Of a stretch of 64,000 nucleotides of DNA, positions 47,803 to 57,181 are shown piece after piece. The stretch is from Cellulomonas marina. GTDB taxonomy: Bacteria; Actinomycetota; Actinomycetes; Actinomycetales; Cellulomonadaceae. Positions within the stretch are counted from its first letter, which is position 1. Each line of letters opens with the position of its first letter. The translations under genes and the position numbers were made by a program. Below the pieces are notes generated by a model. The model ran no database searches and was not told the origin of the DNA. It saw nothing but the letters and a program-made list of their open reading frames with translations. Location: the NCBI RefSeq assembly GCF_900111925.1, contig NZ_FOKA01000002.1, positions 248,001 to 312,000 on the forward strand, given 5' to 3'.

Positions 47803-49436
47803 GCCCCGCCGACGACCGCCGGCGCCCTCCGCGCCGCGAGCCGGGTGGCGGCCACGGCGACGCCCGTCGCGACGACGGACGACGCGACGACACTCGTCGC
47901 GACGCCCCGCGACGCGACGACGCACGCCGCGACGCGGCCGGACGTCAGCGCGGCGCCGCCCGCGCCGAGGGCCGGGGCCACCGCTCCGCCGCCGCCCCCG
48001 GTGAGCGCCGCCGCACCACCGACCCCGCCCGCGACGCGGCGTTCGACGTCCTGCGCGCGGTGGACGGCTCGGACTCCTACGCCAACCTCGTGCTCCCGCC
48101 GCTGCTCGCCGAGCGCGGCCTGCACGGGCGGGACGCCGCGTTCGCCACCGAGCTCGCCTACGGCACCCTGCGCCTGCGCGGGCGGTACGACGCGGTGCTG
48201 GCGCTGGCGTCGGGGCGCGACCCCGGCGCCCTGGACGCGCCGCTGCTCGACGTCCTGCGGCTGGGCGCCCACCAGGTGCTCGGGATGCGGGTGCCCCCGC
48301 ACGCCGCGGTGTCCGAGACCGTCGGCCTCGCCCGCGCACGGGTCGGGGCCGGTCCCGCGCAGCTCGTGAACGCGGTGCTGCGGCGCGTGACCGAGGCCGG
48401 GCCCGAGGAGTGGACCACGCGCGTCGCGCAGGCCGCCGACCCCACCGGTGACGACACCGTCGCCCGGCTCGCCGTCACCGAGAGCCACCCCGCGTGGGTC
48501 GTGCGGGCGCTGCGCGAGGCGCTCGTCGGGCACGGCCGCCGTGCGGAGGAGCTGCCCGACCTGCTGGCGGCGGACAACGTCGCGCCGCGCGTGACCCTCG
48601 TCGCGCGGCCCGGCCTCGTCGCACGTCAGGAGCTGCTCGACGAGCTGCCGCACGCACGCGCCGCCGCCCTCACCCCGTCGGCCGTCGTGCTCGACGGCGG
48701 GGACCCCGCGGACGTCCGGGCCGTGGCCGACGGCCGCGCCGGGGTGCAGGACGAGGGCAGCCAGCTCGTCGCGCTGGCCCTCCTCGCGGCAGGTGTCGAG
48801 GGGACCGACGCGCGCTGGCTCGACCTGTGCGCGGGACCCGGCGGCAAGGCGGCGCTGCTGGCCGCCGCGGCGGCCGGACGCGGCGCGCGGCTCGTCGCCA
48901 CCGAGGTCCAGCCCCACCGCACCCGGCTGGTGGAGCGGGCGCTGCGGGCCGTGCCGCGTCGGGCCGTCGAGGCGGTGCGGACCGGTGACGGCCGCGCGGT
49001 CGGGGCCGACGAGCCGGGCGCGTTCGACCGCGTCCTGGTCGACGCCCCGTGCACGGGCCTCGGGGCGCTGCGGCGGCGGCCGGAGTCGCGCTGGCGCCGC
49101 ACGCCCGCCGACGTCGCGGGCCTCGGCACGCTGCAGCGCGAGCTCCTGTCGTCCGCGCTGGACGCCGTGCGACCCGGCGGCGTCGTGGCCTACGTGACGT
49201 GCTCGCCGCACCTGGCCGAGACATCCCTCGTCGTGCGCGACGTCGTCCGCGCCCGGGCGCGCGCCGGGGTGGTCGTCACCCCGCTCGACGCGCGCGCCGT
49301 GGTCCGCGGCCTGGCGCCGGACGTGGACCTCGGCGACGACCGGACGCCCGGCGGGGAGCCGCGGCTCGACGTCCAGCTCTGGCCGCACGTGCACGGCACG
49401 GACGCGATGTACCTGGCGCTGCTGCGCCGGGACTAA
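47799..49436 (+). CDS. rsmB: 16S rRNA (cytosine-967 C5) methyltransferase
   Basis: RsmB/Sun (545 residues): NusB-like RNA-binding domain ([27 protein letters not shown]...LVNAVLRRV) followed by the SAM-dependent methyltransferase core with [48 protein letters not shown] (in parts) and [10 protein letters not shown]; both catalytic Cys are present. A 75-residue Arg/Asp-rich N-terminal extension ([16 protein letters not shown]) is encoded by GC-rich CGACGACG-type repeats. GTG start overlaps fmt. Confidence 0.95.
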   Translation: MSPADDRRRPPRREPGGGHGDARRDDGRRDDTRRDAPRRDDARRDAAGRQRGAARAEGRGHRSAAAPGERRRTTDPARDAAFDVLRAVDGSDSYANLVLPPLLAERGLHGRDAAFATELAYGTLRLRGRYDAVLALASGRDPGALDAPLLDVLRLGAHQVLGMRVPPHAAVSETVGLARARVGAGPAQLVNAVLRRVTEAGPEEWTTRVAQAADPTGDDTVARLAVTESHPAWVVRALREALVGHGRRAEELPDLLAADNVAPRVTLVARPGLVARQELLDELPHARAAALTPSAVVLDGGDPADVRAVADGRAGVQDEGSQLVALALLAAGVEGTDARWLDLCAGPGGKAALLAAAAAGRGARLVATEVQPHRTRLVERALRAVPRRAVEAVRTGDGRAVGADEPGAFDRVLVDAPCTGLGALRRRPESRWRRTPADVAGLGTLQRELLSSALDAVRPGGVVAYVTCSPHLAETSLVVRDVVRARARAGVVVTPLDARAVVRGLAPDVDLGDDRTPGGEPRLDVQLWPHVHGTDAMYLALLRRD

Positions 49437-49441
49437 CGCCC

Positions 49442-49447
49442 TAGCCT
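49442..49447 (+). promoter_or_regulatory. -10 box (TAGCCT) giving a leaderless rpe transcript
   Basis: TAGCCT, 5 nt after the rsmB stop, ends 6 nt before the rpe GTG. Confidence 0.45.
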
Positions 49448-49453
49448 GGTCGG

Positions 49454-50110
49454 GTGCCCGCCCCGCAGATCCACCCCAGCATCCTGTCCGCCGACTTCGC
49501 GAACCTCGAGCGCGACCTGCAGGCGATCGCGACCGCCGACGCCGCGCACGTCGACGTCATGGACCTGCACTTCGTGCCCAACCTGACGCTCGGGCTGCCC
49601 GTCGTGCAGCGCCTCGCCGAGGTCTCGCCGGTGCCGCTGGACGTGCACCTCATGATCGAGGACGCCGACCGGTGGGCGCCGACGTACGCCGAGGCCGGGG
49701 CGGCGTCGGTGACGTTCCACGCGGAGGCGACGCAGGCGCCCGTGCGGCTGGCGCGCGAGCTGCGCTCCGGCGGCACGCGGGCGTGCGTGGCGCTGCGGCC
49801 GGCGAGCCCGGTCGAGCCGTTCCTCGACCTCCTCGGCGAGGTGGACATGGTCCTCGTCATGACCGTCGAGCCCGGGTTCGGGGGCCAGTCCTTCATCGAG
49901 GGCACGCTGCCGAAGATCCGACGGCTGCGCGCGGCCGTCGACGCGGCGGGCACGGGCACGCGGATCCAGGTCGACGGCGGGGTGTCCCGCACGACGATCG
50001 CGCGGATCGCCGAGGCCGGGGCGGACGTCTTCGTCGCCGGGTCCGCCGTCTACGGCGCCGACGACGTGGCCGCGGAGATCGCCGAGCTGCGCCGGCTCGC
50101 CGCCGGCTGA
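49454..50110 (+). CDS. rpe: Ribulose-phosphate 3-epimerase
   Basis: TIM-barrel epimerase (218 residues) interconverting ribulose-5-P and xylulose-5-P. Motifs are intact: [33 protein letters not shown] (metal His and Asp), [27 protein letters not shown] and [11 protein letters not shown], with VAGSAVYG at the end. It starts at GTG 17 nt after rsmB. The rib operon follows after 296 bp that contain the FMN riboswitch. Confidence 0.96.
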   Translation: MPAPQIHPSILSADFANLERDLQAIATADAAHVDVMDLHFVPNLTLGLPVVQRLAEVSPVPLDVHLMIEDADRWAPTYAEAGAASVTFHAEATQAPVRLARELRSGGTRACVALRPASPVEPFLDLLGEVDMVLVMTVEPGFGGQSFIEGTLPKIRRLRAAVDAAGTGTRIQVDGGVSRTTIARIAEAGADVFVAGSAVYGADDVAAEIAELRRLAAG

Positions 50111-50160
50111 GGGCTCGCCGGGCGGCGGGTCGACCGAGGGGCCCCACACGGCCGCTGTGG

Positions 50161-50166
50161 CATGAT
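50161..50166 (+). promoter_or_regulatory. -10-like box (CATGAT) upstream of the FMN riboswitch
   Basis: CATGAT about 25 nt before the first conserved riboswitch base fits a promoter for the rib operon; no clear -35. Confidence 0.35.
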
Positions 50167-50183
50167 GCCGGTCAAGCACACGT

Positions 50184-50308
50184 GCTCCGGGGTCGGTGCA
50201 AGTCCGAGCCGGCGGTGACAGTCCGCGACCCGCACGGTCCTCGTGACCGGGCGGTTGACCTGGTGGAACTCCAGGACCGACGGTGAGAGTCCGGATGGGA
50301 GGAGCCGT
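50184..50308 (+). ncRNA. FMN riboswitch (RFN element)
   Basis: The conserved RFN blocks occur in order: GGGGTCGGTGCAAGTCCG at the 5' side, ACC/GGCGGTGACAGTCCGCGACCC, a variable stem-loop (about 50231-50255), GGTGGAACTCC, CCGACGGTGAGAGTCCGGATG and GGGAGGAG at the 3' side. The element senses FMN and represses riboflavin synthesis. It lies directly upstream of ribD-ribE-ribBA-ribH. Confidence 0.95.
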
Positions 50309-50317
50309 GGCGGTGCG

Positions 50318-50335
50318 CGGGACCCCTGGGTCCCG
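50318..50335 (+). promoter_or_regulatory. Hairpin downstream of the FMN aptamer (expression platform candidate)
   Basis: An 8-bp perfect stem with a 2-nt loop 10 nt after the aptamer, 71 nt before ribD. Without a T-tract it may act in translational control or as a GC-type terminator. Confidence 0.5.
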
Positions 50336-50406
50336 GGTGCCGTGGCTGCGTGCACCCTGCCCGCGGCCGTCCCCGGAGCCCACTCGAGGCGAGGGGAGCG
50401 GGACGC

Positions 50407-51591
50407 ATGACCGCCAGTGAGGCCGGGTCCGGCACGACCGGCGCCGGCGCGCCGCGCACGGGCGCCCTGCCCGTGGTGCCCGCACCCGAGCGGCTCGTGC
50501 AGCCCGCCGAGCTGGTCGCGATGCGCCGCGCCTTCGCCCTGGCGCGCGGCGGCCCCGCCGGCGGGCCGAACCCGCAGGTCGGATGCGTGCTGCTGGCCCC
50601 CGACGGCAGGACGCTGGGGGAGGGGCGGCACGAGGGCGCCGGGACCGCGCACGCCGAGGTCGCCGCGCTGGCCGACGCCGCCGCGCGCGGGGCCGACGTC
50701 CGCGGCGCCACCGCCGTCGTCTCCCTCGAGCCCTGCGACCACACCGGGCGCACGGGCCCCTGCTCCCTCGCCCTGCTGACCGCCGGGATCGGCCGGGTCG
50801 TCTTCGCGGTGAGCGACCCGAACCCCGTCGCGGCCGGCGGCGCGGCGCGCCTGCGCGCGGCCGGCGTGGACGTCGTCGGGGACGTGCTGCACGACGAGGG
50901 CGTCGCCGTGCTGGGCGACTGGTGGCCGGGCACGGCGCGCCAGCGGCCCGTCGTCACCCTCAAGCTCGCCACCACGCTCGACGGCCGCGTCGCGGCGGCC
51001 GACGGCACGAGCCGCTGGATCACCTCCGACGTCGCGCGGGCCCACGCCCACGAGCTGCGCGGACGCGTCGGCGCGGTGGTCGTCGGGACGGGCACGGCGC
51101 TCACCGACGACCCGTCGCTGACCGCCCGCAGCGCCGACGGGACCCTGCACCGCGCCCAGCCGCTGCGCGTGGTCGTCGGGCACCGGGAGGTACCGGCCGA
51201 CGCGCGCCTGCGCGGCCCGGGCGGCGAGCTCGTGCACCTGCGCACCCACGACCCGCACGCGGTCCTCGACGCGCTGGCGGCCCGCGGCGTCACGCACGTC
51301 CTCGTCGAGGGGGGACCGACGCTCGCCGCCGCGTTCCTCGTCGCGGGCGTCGTCGACGAGGTGCAGGCCTACGTCGCCCCCGTCCTGCTGGGCGCCGGTC
51401 GGCAGGCGCTCGCCGACGTGGGCATCACCACGATCGCCGACGCGTTACGCCTCGAGCCGGTGAGCGTGCGCCCGCTCGGGTCCGACGTCCTCGTCGTGGC
51501 CGTGCCGCGCGCAGCCGCACCGGCACCCGCACCCGCGCGAGCGCCGGACGCGTCCGGCGCCCCCTCGTCCCGCACCACCCAGGAGGTCTGA
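50407..51591 (+). CDS. ribD: Bifunctional riboflavin biosynthesis deaminase/reductase RibD
   Basis: RibD (394 residues) deaminates and reduces the pyrimidine intermediate. The N-terminal deaminase domain has NPQVGCVLL, the zinc motif GTAHAEVAAL and LEPCDHTGRTGPCSLALL; the C-terminal reductase domain has PVVTLKLATTLDGRVAAADGTSRWITS (in parts) and HVLVEGGPTLAAAFL. Low-complexity ends (N-terminal Gly/Ala/Pro, C-terminal PAPAPAR). ATG 50407 has GAGGGGAG upstream. It overlaps ribE by 1 nt (TGATG). Confidence 0.96.
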   Translation: MTASEAGSGTTGAGAPRTGALPVVPAPERLVQPAELVAMRRAFALARGGPAGGPNPQVGCVLLAPDGRTLGEGRHEGAGTAHAEVAALADAAARGADVRGATAVVSLEPCDHTGRTGPCSLALLTAGIGRVVFAVSDPNPVAAGGAARLRAAGVDVVGDVLHDEGVAVLGDWWPGTARQRPVVTLKLATTLDGRVAAADGTSRWITSDVARAHAHELRGRVGAVVVGTGTALTDDPSLTARSADGTLHRAQPLRVVVGHREVPADARLRGPGGELVHLRTHDPHAVLDALAARGVTHVLVEGGPTLAAAFLVAGVVDEVQAYVAPVLLGAGRQALADVGITTIADALRLEPVSVRPLGSDVLVVAVPRAAAPAPAPARAPDASGAPSSRTTQEV

Positions 51592-52256
51592 TGTTCACCG
51601 GCATCATCGAGGAGGTCGGCCGCGTCGTCGCCCTCGAGCACCCGGGCGCCGACGCAGACGCACGCACGGCGGGCACGACGACGGGCACGACGACGGGCAC
51701 CGCCGAGCCCGACGCCCGCCTGCGGGTGCACGGCCCGCTCGTCGTCTCCGACGCCCACCTCGGCGACTCCATCGCCGTGTCGGGGGTGTGCCTGACCGTC
51801 ACGGAGCTGCCGGGCGACGGCACCTTCGTCGCCGACGTCATGCCCGAGACGCTGCGGCGCAGCGCGCTGGGCGGGCTCACGCCCGGCGCGCCCGTCAACC
51901 TCGAGCGGGCCCTGGCCGCCGGGGGCCGGTACGGCGGGCACGTCGTGCAGGGCCACGTCGACGGCGTGGGCCGCATCCTGTCGCGCACGCCCGGACCGCG
52001 CTGGGACGAGGTCGAGATCGGCCTGCCGGACGGCCTGTCCCGGTACGTCGCCGAGAAGGGCTCCATCGCCGTCTCGGGGGTCAGCCTCACCGTCACCCAC
52101 GTGCGCGACGACGCCTTCGGCGTCTCGCTCATCCCGACGACGCTCGCCGGCACGACGCTGGGCGGGCTCGCGCCGGGGGACGCCGTCAACCTCGAGGTCG
52201 ACGCCCTGGCCAAGTACGTGGAGCGGCTGCTGGCCGCGACGGGGGCGCTGCGGTGA
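51591..52256 (+). CDS. ribE: Riboflavin synthase alpha chain
   Basis: Riboflavin synthase (221 residues) dismutates two lumazines to riboflavin. Two tandem lumazine-binding barrels: [15 protein letters not shown]...[16 protein letters not shown]...[13 protein letters not shown], then [15 protein letters not shown]...[15 protein letters not shown]. Between the first strands of barrel one there is an insertion containing GTTTGTTTGT, encoded by the same 12-bp repeat as the pyrB tail; normal homologues are about 200 residues. It overlaps ribD and ribBA. Confidence 0.96.
   Translation: MFTGIIEEVGRVVALEHPGADADARTAGTTTGTTTGTAEPDARLRVHGPLVVSDAHLGDSIAVSGVCLTVTELPGDGTFVADVMPETLRRSALGGLTPGAPVNLERALAAGGRYGGHVVQGHVDGVGRILSRTPGPRWDEVEIGLPDGLSRYVAEKGSIAVSGVSLTVTHVRDDAFGVSLIPTTLAGTTLGGLAPGDAVNLEVDALAKYVERLLAATGALR
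51672..51701. repeat. 12-bp tandem repeat (x2.5) inside ribE
   Basis: Two full 12-bp units GGCACGACGACG and a half unit encode GTTT GTTT GT inside the first lumazine-binding barrel; identical in sequence to the pyrB repeat. Confidence 0.85.
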
Positions 52257-53665
52257 GCGCCCGCACGGAGCACGTCGCCGTGCCGACCACCGAGCCGGCC
52301 ACCGAGCTCGACGGGCAGCTCGGCACGGTCGAGGAGGCCCTGGAGGCGCTGCGGGCGGGGCGGCCGGTGCTCGTCGCCGACTCCCACGACCGCGAGGACG
52401 AGGTCGACGTCGTCCTGGCGGCGCAGTCCGCCGCGACGGACTGGGTCGCGTGGACGATCCGGCACTCGTCGGGCTACCTGTGCGCGCCCATGACCGCCGG
52501 ACGGGCGGACGCCCTGGACCTGCCGCTCATGGTCCCGCACAGCCAGGACCCGCGCCGCACCGCCTACACGGTCACGGTGGACGCGGCGACGGGCGTCGGC
52601 ACCGGCATCTCCGCCGCGGACCGGGCCCGCACGCTGCACGTCCTCGCCGACCGGGCCTCGGGCCCCGCCGACCTCATCCGCCCCGGGCACGTCCTGCCGC
52701 TGCGTGCGGTGCCCGGCGGTGTCCTGCACCGCCCCGGCCACACCGAGGCCGCCGTCGACCTCTGCCGCCTCGCGGGCCTGGAGCCCGTCGGCGCCATCGC
52801 CGAGCTCGTCAACGACGACGGGTCGATGATGCGCCTGGGCGACGCGACCGGGCTGGCCGCGCACGAGGGCCTCGTCGTCGTGACGATCGAGGCGCTCGTG
52901 CGGTGGCGCCGGGAGCAGGGCGACGAACCGACGGCCGACCTCGGGGGCCCGAGCCCGCTGCAGCCGCGCGTGCACGCCACGCACACCGCCTGGCTGCCCA
53001 CCCGGCACGGCGAGTTCCGCATCCACGGCTACCGCGACCTGCGCACGGGCGACGAGCACGTCGCCCTCGTGCCCGTCACCGGGCTGGCCGACGAGCCGGT
53101 CGTGCGCGTGCACTCGGAGTGCCTCACCGGCGACGCGTTCGGCTCGGCCCGGTGCGACTGCGGCCCCCAGCTGCAGGCGGCGCTGGAGCTGGCCGCCCGC
53201 GACGGCGGGGCGGTCGTCTACCTGCGCGGTCACGAGGGCCGCGGCATCGGCCTGCTGGCCAAGGTCGCGGCGTACGCCCTCCAGGACGCGGGCCGCGACA
53301 CCGTCGAGGCGAACCTCGACCTCGGCTTCCCGGCCGACCGGCGCGAGTACGGCGCGGCGGCCGCGATCCTGGCGGACCTCGGCGTCTCCCGGCTCACGCT
53401 GCTGACCAACAACCCCGCCAAGGTGGCGGGGCTGCGCGCCCACGGGCTGGACGTCGCGCAGGTGCGTGGCCTCGAGGTCGGCCGCACCCCCCAGAACGCG
53501 GCCTACCTGGCGACGAAGGCCCACCAGATGGGCCACCTCCTGCACCTCGACGACCTGGCGCCCGACGGCGGGGCCCTGCACGTCGAGCCCGTGCGCGCCG
53601 CCGCCACCCACCCCGGTGCCGACACCACCGACCACCCGATCGACCCCCTGGAGGAGCTGGCATGA
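52253..53665 (+). CDS. ribBA: Bifunctional DHBP synthase / GTP cyclohydrolase II
   Basis: RibBA (470 residues) supplies both riboflavin precursors. The N-terminal DHBP synthase half has [28 protein letters not shown] (in parts), but its acidic loop reads [10 protein letters not shown] (43-52) where the usual form is DDEDRENEGD. The C-terminal GTP cyclohydrolase II half has the zinc motif [15 protein letters not shown] and [13 protein letters not shown], complete. The ends are Thr/Pro-rich. GTG start overlaps ribE (GTGA); the stop overlaps ribH (ATGA). Confidence 0.94.
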   Translation: MSARTEHVAVPTTEPATELDGQLGTVEEALEALRAGRPVLVADSHDREDEVDVVLAAQSAATDWVAWTIRHSSGYLCAPMTAGRADALDLPLMVPHSQDPRRTAYTVTVDAATGVGTGISAADRARTLHVLADRASGPADLIRPGHVLPLRAVPGGVLHRPGHTEAAVDLCRLAGLEPVGAIAELVNDDGSMMRLGDATGLAAHEGLVVVTIEALVRWRREQGDEPTADLGGPSPLQPRVHATHTAWLPTRHGEFRIHGYRDLRTGDEHVALVPVTGLADEPVVRVHSECLTGDAFGSARCDCGPQLQAALELAARDGGAVVYLRGHEGRGIGLLAKVAAYALQDAGRDTVEANLDLGFPADRREYGAAAAILADLGVSRLTLLTNNPAKVAGLRAHGLDVAQVRGLEVGRTPQNAAYLATKAHQMGHLLHLDDLAPDGGALHVEPVRAAATHPGADTTDHPIDPLEELA

Positions 53666-54144
53666 GCGGCGCGGGAGCACCGGACCTGACCGTCGACGGG
53701 AGCGGGCTGCGCGTCGCCGTGCTCGCCTCGAGCTGGCACACCGTCGTCATGGACGGCCTCGTCGGGGGAGCGCAGCGCGCGCTCGACGAGGCGGGCGTGA
53801 CGGACGTGACCCTCGTGCGCGTGCCCGGCTCGTTCGAGCTGTCCGTGGCCGCGTCGCACGCGGCGGATCAGGGCTTCGACGCGATCGTCGCGCTCGGCGT
53901 CATCATCCGCGGCGGGACGCCGCACTTCGACTACGTCTGCCAGGCCGCGACCGTCGGGCTCACCGACGTCGCCGTGCGGACGCGGGTGCCCGTCGGGTTC
54001 GGCGTGCTGACCTGCGACATCGAGGCACAGGCGCTCGCCCGCGCGGGCCTGCCGGGCTCGCACGAGGACAAGGGGCACGAGGCCGCCACGGCGGCGGTGG
54101 CGACGGCGGTCGCGCTGCGGCAGCTCACGCCCCGTCCCGCCTGA
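53662..54144 (+). CDS. ribH: 6,7-Dimethyl-8-ribityllumazine synthase
   Basis: Lumazine synthase (160 residues), last gene of the coupled rib operon. Substrate-binding features include [46 protein letters not shown] and the catalytic-His region [11 protein letters not shown] near the end, with [21 protein letters not shown]. After the stop a 108-bp gap contains a weak 6-bp hairpin (54189-54204). Confidence 0.96.
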   Translation: MSGAGAPDLTVDGSGLRVAVLASSWHTVVMDGLVGGAQRALDEAGVTDVTLVRVPGSFELSVAASHAADQGFDAIVALGVIIRGGTPHFDYVCQAATVGLTDVAVRTRVPVGFGVLTCDIEAQALARAGLPGSHEDKGHEAATAAVATAVALRQLTPRPA

Positions 54145-54240
54145 GGCCGCCGGCCCGACCGGGCGCGAGGAGGGCGCGGGCAGGGCGCGCGTGGGCGTCC
54201 ACGCCCAGCACCCCGCGTCAGGGCGCGTCGCCCGCCCGTC

Positions 54241-54246
54241 TAGAGT
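54241..54246 (+). promoter_or_regulatory. -10 box (TAGAGT) giving a leaderless hisE transcript
   Basis: TAGAGT ends 6 nt before the hisE GTG with no ribosome site. Confidence 0.5.
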
Positions 54247-54252
54247 CGCCGC

Positions 54253-54516
54253 GTGAAGACGTTCGAGGAGCTGTTCGCGGAGCTGGCCGAGAAGGCCGCG
54301 ACCCGGCCGGAGGGGTCCGGCACGGTCGCCGAGCTGGACCGCGGCGTGCACGCCATCGGCAAGAAGATCGTCGAGGAGGCGGCCGAGGTCTGGATGGCCG
54401 CCGAGCACGAGTCGGGGGAGCGCACGGCCGAGGAGGTCTCGCAGCTGCTCTACCACCTGCAGGTCCTGCTGCTGGCGCGCGGGCTGACGCTCGACGACGT
54501 CTACGCCCACCTCTGA
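54253..54516 (+). CDS. hisE: Phosphoribosyl-ATP pyrophosphatase
   Basis: HisE (87 residues), a MazG-like all-alpha pyrophosphatase acting in step two of histidine synthesis. It has [21 protein letters not shown], the metal-binding [18 protein letters not shown] helix and [15 protein letters not shown]. It is a stand-alone gene (not fused to HisI) next to hisG, as in other actinobacteria. The start fits a leaderless mRNA. Confidence 0.96.
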   Translation: MKTFEELFAELAEKAATRPEGSGTVAELDRGVHAIGKKIVEEAAEVWMAAEHESGERTAEEVSQLLYHLQVLLLARGLTLDDVYAHL

Positions 54517-54590
54517 CCCACCCTCCGGCGCCGGGTCGACCGCTCGCCGCCGGGACCACCCGCCGCACCACCCCACGACCAGGAAGTCCC

Positions 54591-55445
54591 GTGCTGAGGA
54601 TCGCCGTCCCGAACAAGGGCTCGCTCTCCGAGCCCGCCGTCGAGCTGCTCCGCGAGGCGGGCTACCGCCAGCGCCGCGACAGCCGCGAGCTCGTCCTGCC
54701 CGACCCCGACAACGACGTGGAGTTCTTCTTCCTGCGCCCGCGCGACATCGCGGTGTACGTGGGGTCGGGCACCGTCGACGCCGGCATCACCGGTCGCGAC
54801 CTCCTGCTGGACTCCGGCTCGCCCGCGGTCGAGCACCTGCCGCTGGGGTTCGCACGCTCCACCTTCCGGTTCGCGACGACGGCCGGGCAGGCGACGTCCG
54901 TGCAGGACGTCGAGGGCCGGCGCGTGGCCACGTCCTACCCCGTCCTCGTCGCCGCGCACCTGCGCGAGCAGGGCGTGACCCCGGCGGGCGTGGTCCGCCT
55001 GGACGGTGCGGTGGAGACCGCCATCCGGCTCGGCGTCGCGGACGTCATCGCGGACGTCGTCGAGACGGGGTCCACGTTGCGTGCCGCCGGCCTCGAGGTG
55101 TTCGCCGACCCGATCCTGCGCTCGGAGGCCGTCCTCGTCCGCCGCGGCGACGAGGGCGCCGGCGTCCCGGCCGGGCTCGACGTCCTCACGCGCCGCATCC
55201 AGGGCGTCCTGACCGCGCGCGAGTACGTCCTCATGGACTACGACGTGCCGCAGGACCTGGTGGACGCGGCCGTCGCCGTGACGCCCGGGTTCGAGTCGCC
55301 GACGGTCTCGCCCCTGCACGACGGGGGCTGGGCCGCGGTGCGCGTGATGGTCCCGCGCCGCGAGACGAACCGGATCATGGACGCCCTGTACGACATCGGC
55401 GCCCGCGCCATCCTCGTCACGTCCATCCACGCCTGCCGGGTCTGA
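54591..55445 (+). CDS. hisG: ATP phosphoribosyltransferase (long form)
   Basis: HisG (284 residues) commits to histidine synthesis. The long form with the C-terminal ACT-like regulatory domain is present ([50 protein letters not shown]), so feedback by histidine is expected. Catalytic domain: [62 protein letters not shown] 54591 has AGGAAG upstream, and the start agrees with the family. Confidence 0.97.
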   Translation: MLRIAVPNKGSLSEPAVELLREAGYRQRRDSRELVLPDPDNDVEFFFLRPRDIAVYVGSGTVDAGITGRDLLLDSGSPAVEHLPLGFARSTFRFATTAGQATSVQDVEGRRVATSYPVLVAAHLREQGVTPAGVVRLDGAVETAIRLGVADVIADVVETGSTLRAAGLEVFADPILRSEAVLVRRGDEGAGVPAGLDVLTRRIQGVLTAREYVLMDYDVPQDLVDAAVAVTPGFESPTVSPLHDGGWAAVRVMVPRRETNRIMDALYDIGARAILVTSIHACRV

Positions 55446-55451
55446 GGACCG

Positions 55452-55946
55452 GTGCGCGAGCCGGGGGAGCGGGCGGGTGACGGCACAGGCCGGGCGCCCG
55501 ACGCGCTGCACGCCCCGTTCCGCCCGTGGCTCGCGCGGTACGTGGCGACGGGTCTGGCGGTGCTCGTGCTCGTCGCGACGGCCGCGCTGACGTTCCTCAC
55601 GCCGGGCGACGGGACGCTGGAGATCTCGCTCGCCGACCGCGTCGGGTTCGCCCTCGTCGGGCTGGCGATCGTCTGGTTCTGCTGGCGGCAGGCCTCCGTG
55701 CGCGCCGTGCCCGACGACGAGGGCGTGACCGTGCGCAACCTCGTCATCACCACACGGGTGCCGTGGGCGCAGGTCGTCTCGGTGCGCTTCGGCCAGGGCC
55801 GGCCGTGGGTGCAGCTCGACCTCGCCGACGGCGACACCCTGGCCGTCATGGGGATCCAGCGCGCCGACGGCGAGCGGGCCACCGCGGAGGCGCGCCGGCT
55901 GGCGACCCTCGTCGCCCGGCACACCGCCACCGCGCGGGACGACTGA
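55452..55946 (+). CDS. PH domain-containing membrane protein (bPH_6 type)
   Basis: A 164-residue protein with two membrane helices (ATGLAVLVLVATAALTFL; VGFALVGLAIVWFCW) and a C-terminal bacterial PH-like domain (SVRAVPDDEGVTVRNLVITTRVPWAQVVSVRF in parts, WVQLDLADGDTLAVMGIQ). GTG start 6 nt after hisG, a linkage common in actinobacteria. Function unknown. It is convergent with the DUF3866 gene (8-bp gap). Confidence 0.8.
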   Translation: MREPGERAGDGTGRAPDALHAPFRPWLARYVATGLAVLVLVATAALTFLTPGDGTLEISLADRVGFALVGLAIVWFCWRQASVRAVPDDEGVTVRNLVITTRVPWAQVVSVRFGQGRPWVQLDLADGDTLAVMGIQRADGERATAEARRLATLVARHTATARDD

Positions 55947-55954
55947 CCGGGGCC

Positions 55955-57097
55955 TCAGCGCAGGAGCGAGGCCGCGTGCAGCCCGGCCGCGGCCGAGGCG
56001 AGGAACGCCGCCGGGTCCGCGTCCAGCCCGCGGCCCATGGTCGACAGGCCGACCGGCACCTCGCGCAGCACCGCGAGCTCGGCGTCCCCGACCGGCACCT
56101 CCACCGCGCGGTGCCGGCCCGCCGGCGCCACGAGGCGGCCCGCCTGCTCGCGGACCCGTGCCCCGAGCGCGGCCAGGGCGTGCTCGGCCCCGTCGTCGAG
56201 CACGGGTACGACGACGTCGCACGGGACGAGCGCGACCCGGCCGTAGGCGGTCAGCGAGTGGTGCGAGACGCCGAGGTGGCGCTCGCGCGCGTCGGCACCG
56301 GACACGCGCAGCGCGGCGACGGGACGCCCGCCCAGGACCCCGGCGGCGTTGAGCGCCTCCCCGGCCGCGACGCCGGAGAACCCCCATCGCGTACCGGTCC
56401 CGAGGTTGCCGGGTCCCTGCGCGACGACGACGACGTCCGCCCCGACCACCTCCTGCGCCGCGAGCAGGGCCGTGTGCACGGTGACCGCCTCGAGGTCGCC
56501 GCCGAAGGACTGCCCGGCGGTCACGCTGGCCGCCACCCACCCCGCCTCCCGCAGGCCCGCGACCGTGCGGGAGAACCACGCCGGCAACGCGCCGCCGTCG
56601 GTCATCACGTAGGCCACGCGCGGCTCGTGCCGCCCGGCCCGCCGAGCTCCCAGTCGCAGCCCGGCGACGACCGCCGGCAGCGCCGAGTGCAGGTCCGCGA
56701 CGACCACCGGCATCCCGGCGAGGTCGTCGGCGTCCGCGAGCGCGGCGTGGTGCTCCGACTCCTGGTCGTCGACCCCGAGCACGGTGGCCTGCAGCGGCGT
56801 GTAGCGCGCCTTGACCAGGTGCCCGGGCCCGGCGGCCGGGTCCGGCACGGCGTCGTCCGTCCGGGCGACGACGAGCGCGTACCCGCCGGTCCCCAGTCCC
56901 TTGGCGAGCGCCGTGACGTTGAGCAGGACCCGCGCCCCGACGGGCGTCGGCCCGACGAGCGCCGGGTAGGCCAGGGCCCGGACGGTGCCCTCGGGCCCGG
57001 CCACGCCGTCCGACTCGCCGAGCGCCACCGCGAGCTCCTGCGCCCCGGGCCAGCCGCGCCCGGTCCCCACCACCGTCCCGGCCCGCCACGTGATCAC
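55955..57097 (-). CDS. DUF3866 family protein
   Basis: A 380-residue protein of the DUF3866 family, function unknown. The start VITWRAGTVVGTGRGWPGAQEL, LNVTALAKGLGTGGYALVVAR, VVVADLHSALPAVVAGLRLG, PRVAYVMTDGGALPAWFSRTV, VVAQGPGNLGTGTRWGFSGVAAGEALNAAG and VSHHSLTAYGRVALVP (all read in parts) are typical. GTG 57097 is preferred to GTG 57106 because the family starts at V/M-I-x-W and because a TACCGT -10 box (57110-57105) ends 7 nt upstream, another leaderless layout. Confidence 0.85.
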   Translation of the reverse strand: MITWRAGTVVGTGRGWPGAQELAVALGESDGVAGPEGTVRALAYPALVGPTPVGARVLLNVTALAKGLGTGGYALVVARTDDAVPDPAAGPGHLVKARYTPLQATVLGVDDQESEHHAALADADDLAGMPVVVADLHSALPAVVAGLRLGARRAGRHEPRVAYVMTDGGALPAWFSRTVAGLREAGWVAASVTAGQSFGGDLEAVTVHTALLAAQEVVGADVVVVAQGPGNLGTGTRWGFSGVAAGEALNAAGVLGGRPVAALRVSGADARERHLGVSHHSLTAYGRVALVPCDVVVPVLDDGAEHALAALGARVREQAGRLVAPAGRHRAVEVPVGDAELAVLREVPVGLSTMGRGLDADPAAFLASAAAGLHAASLLR

Positions 57098-57104
57098 GCC
57101 CGTC

Positions 57105-57134
57105 ACGGTACCGGCGCGGATCCCGGTCTACTGT
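57105..57134. promoter_or_regulatory. Divergent -10 boxes for DUF3866 (-) and the oxidoreductase (+)
   Basis: TACCGT on the minus strand (57110-57105) serves the DUF3866 gene; TACTGT on the plus strand (57129-57134) lies 47 nt before GTG 57182. The two promoters sit back to back in an 84-bp gap. Confidence 0.45.
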
Positions 57135-57181
57135 CGACGGGCCGCGGCGGGCCCTCGCCGCGCCGACTTGAGGAGATGCCC

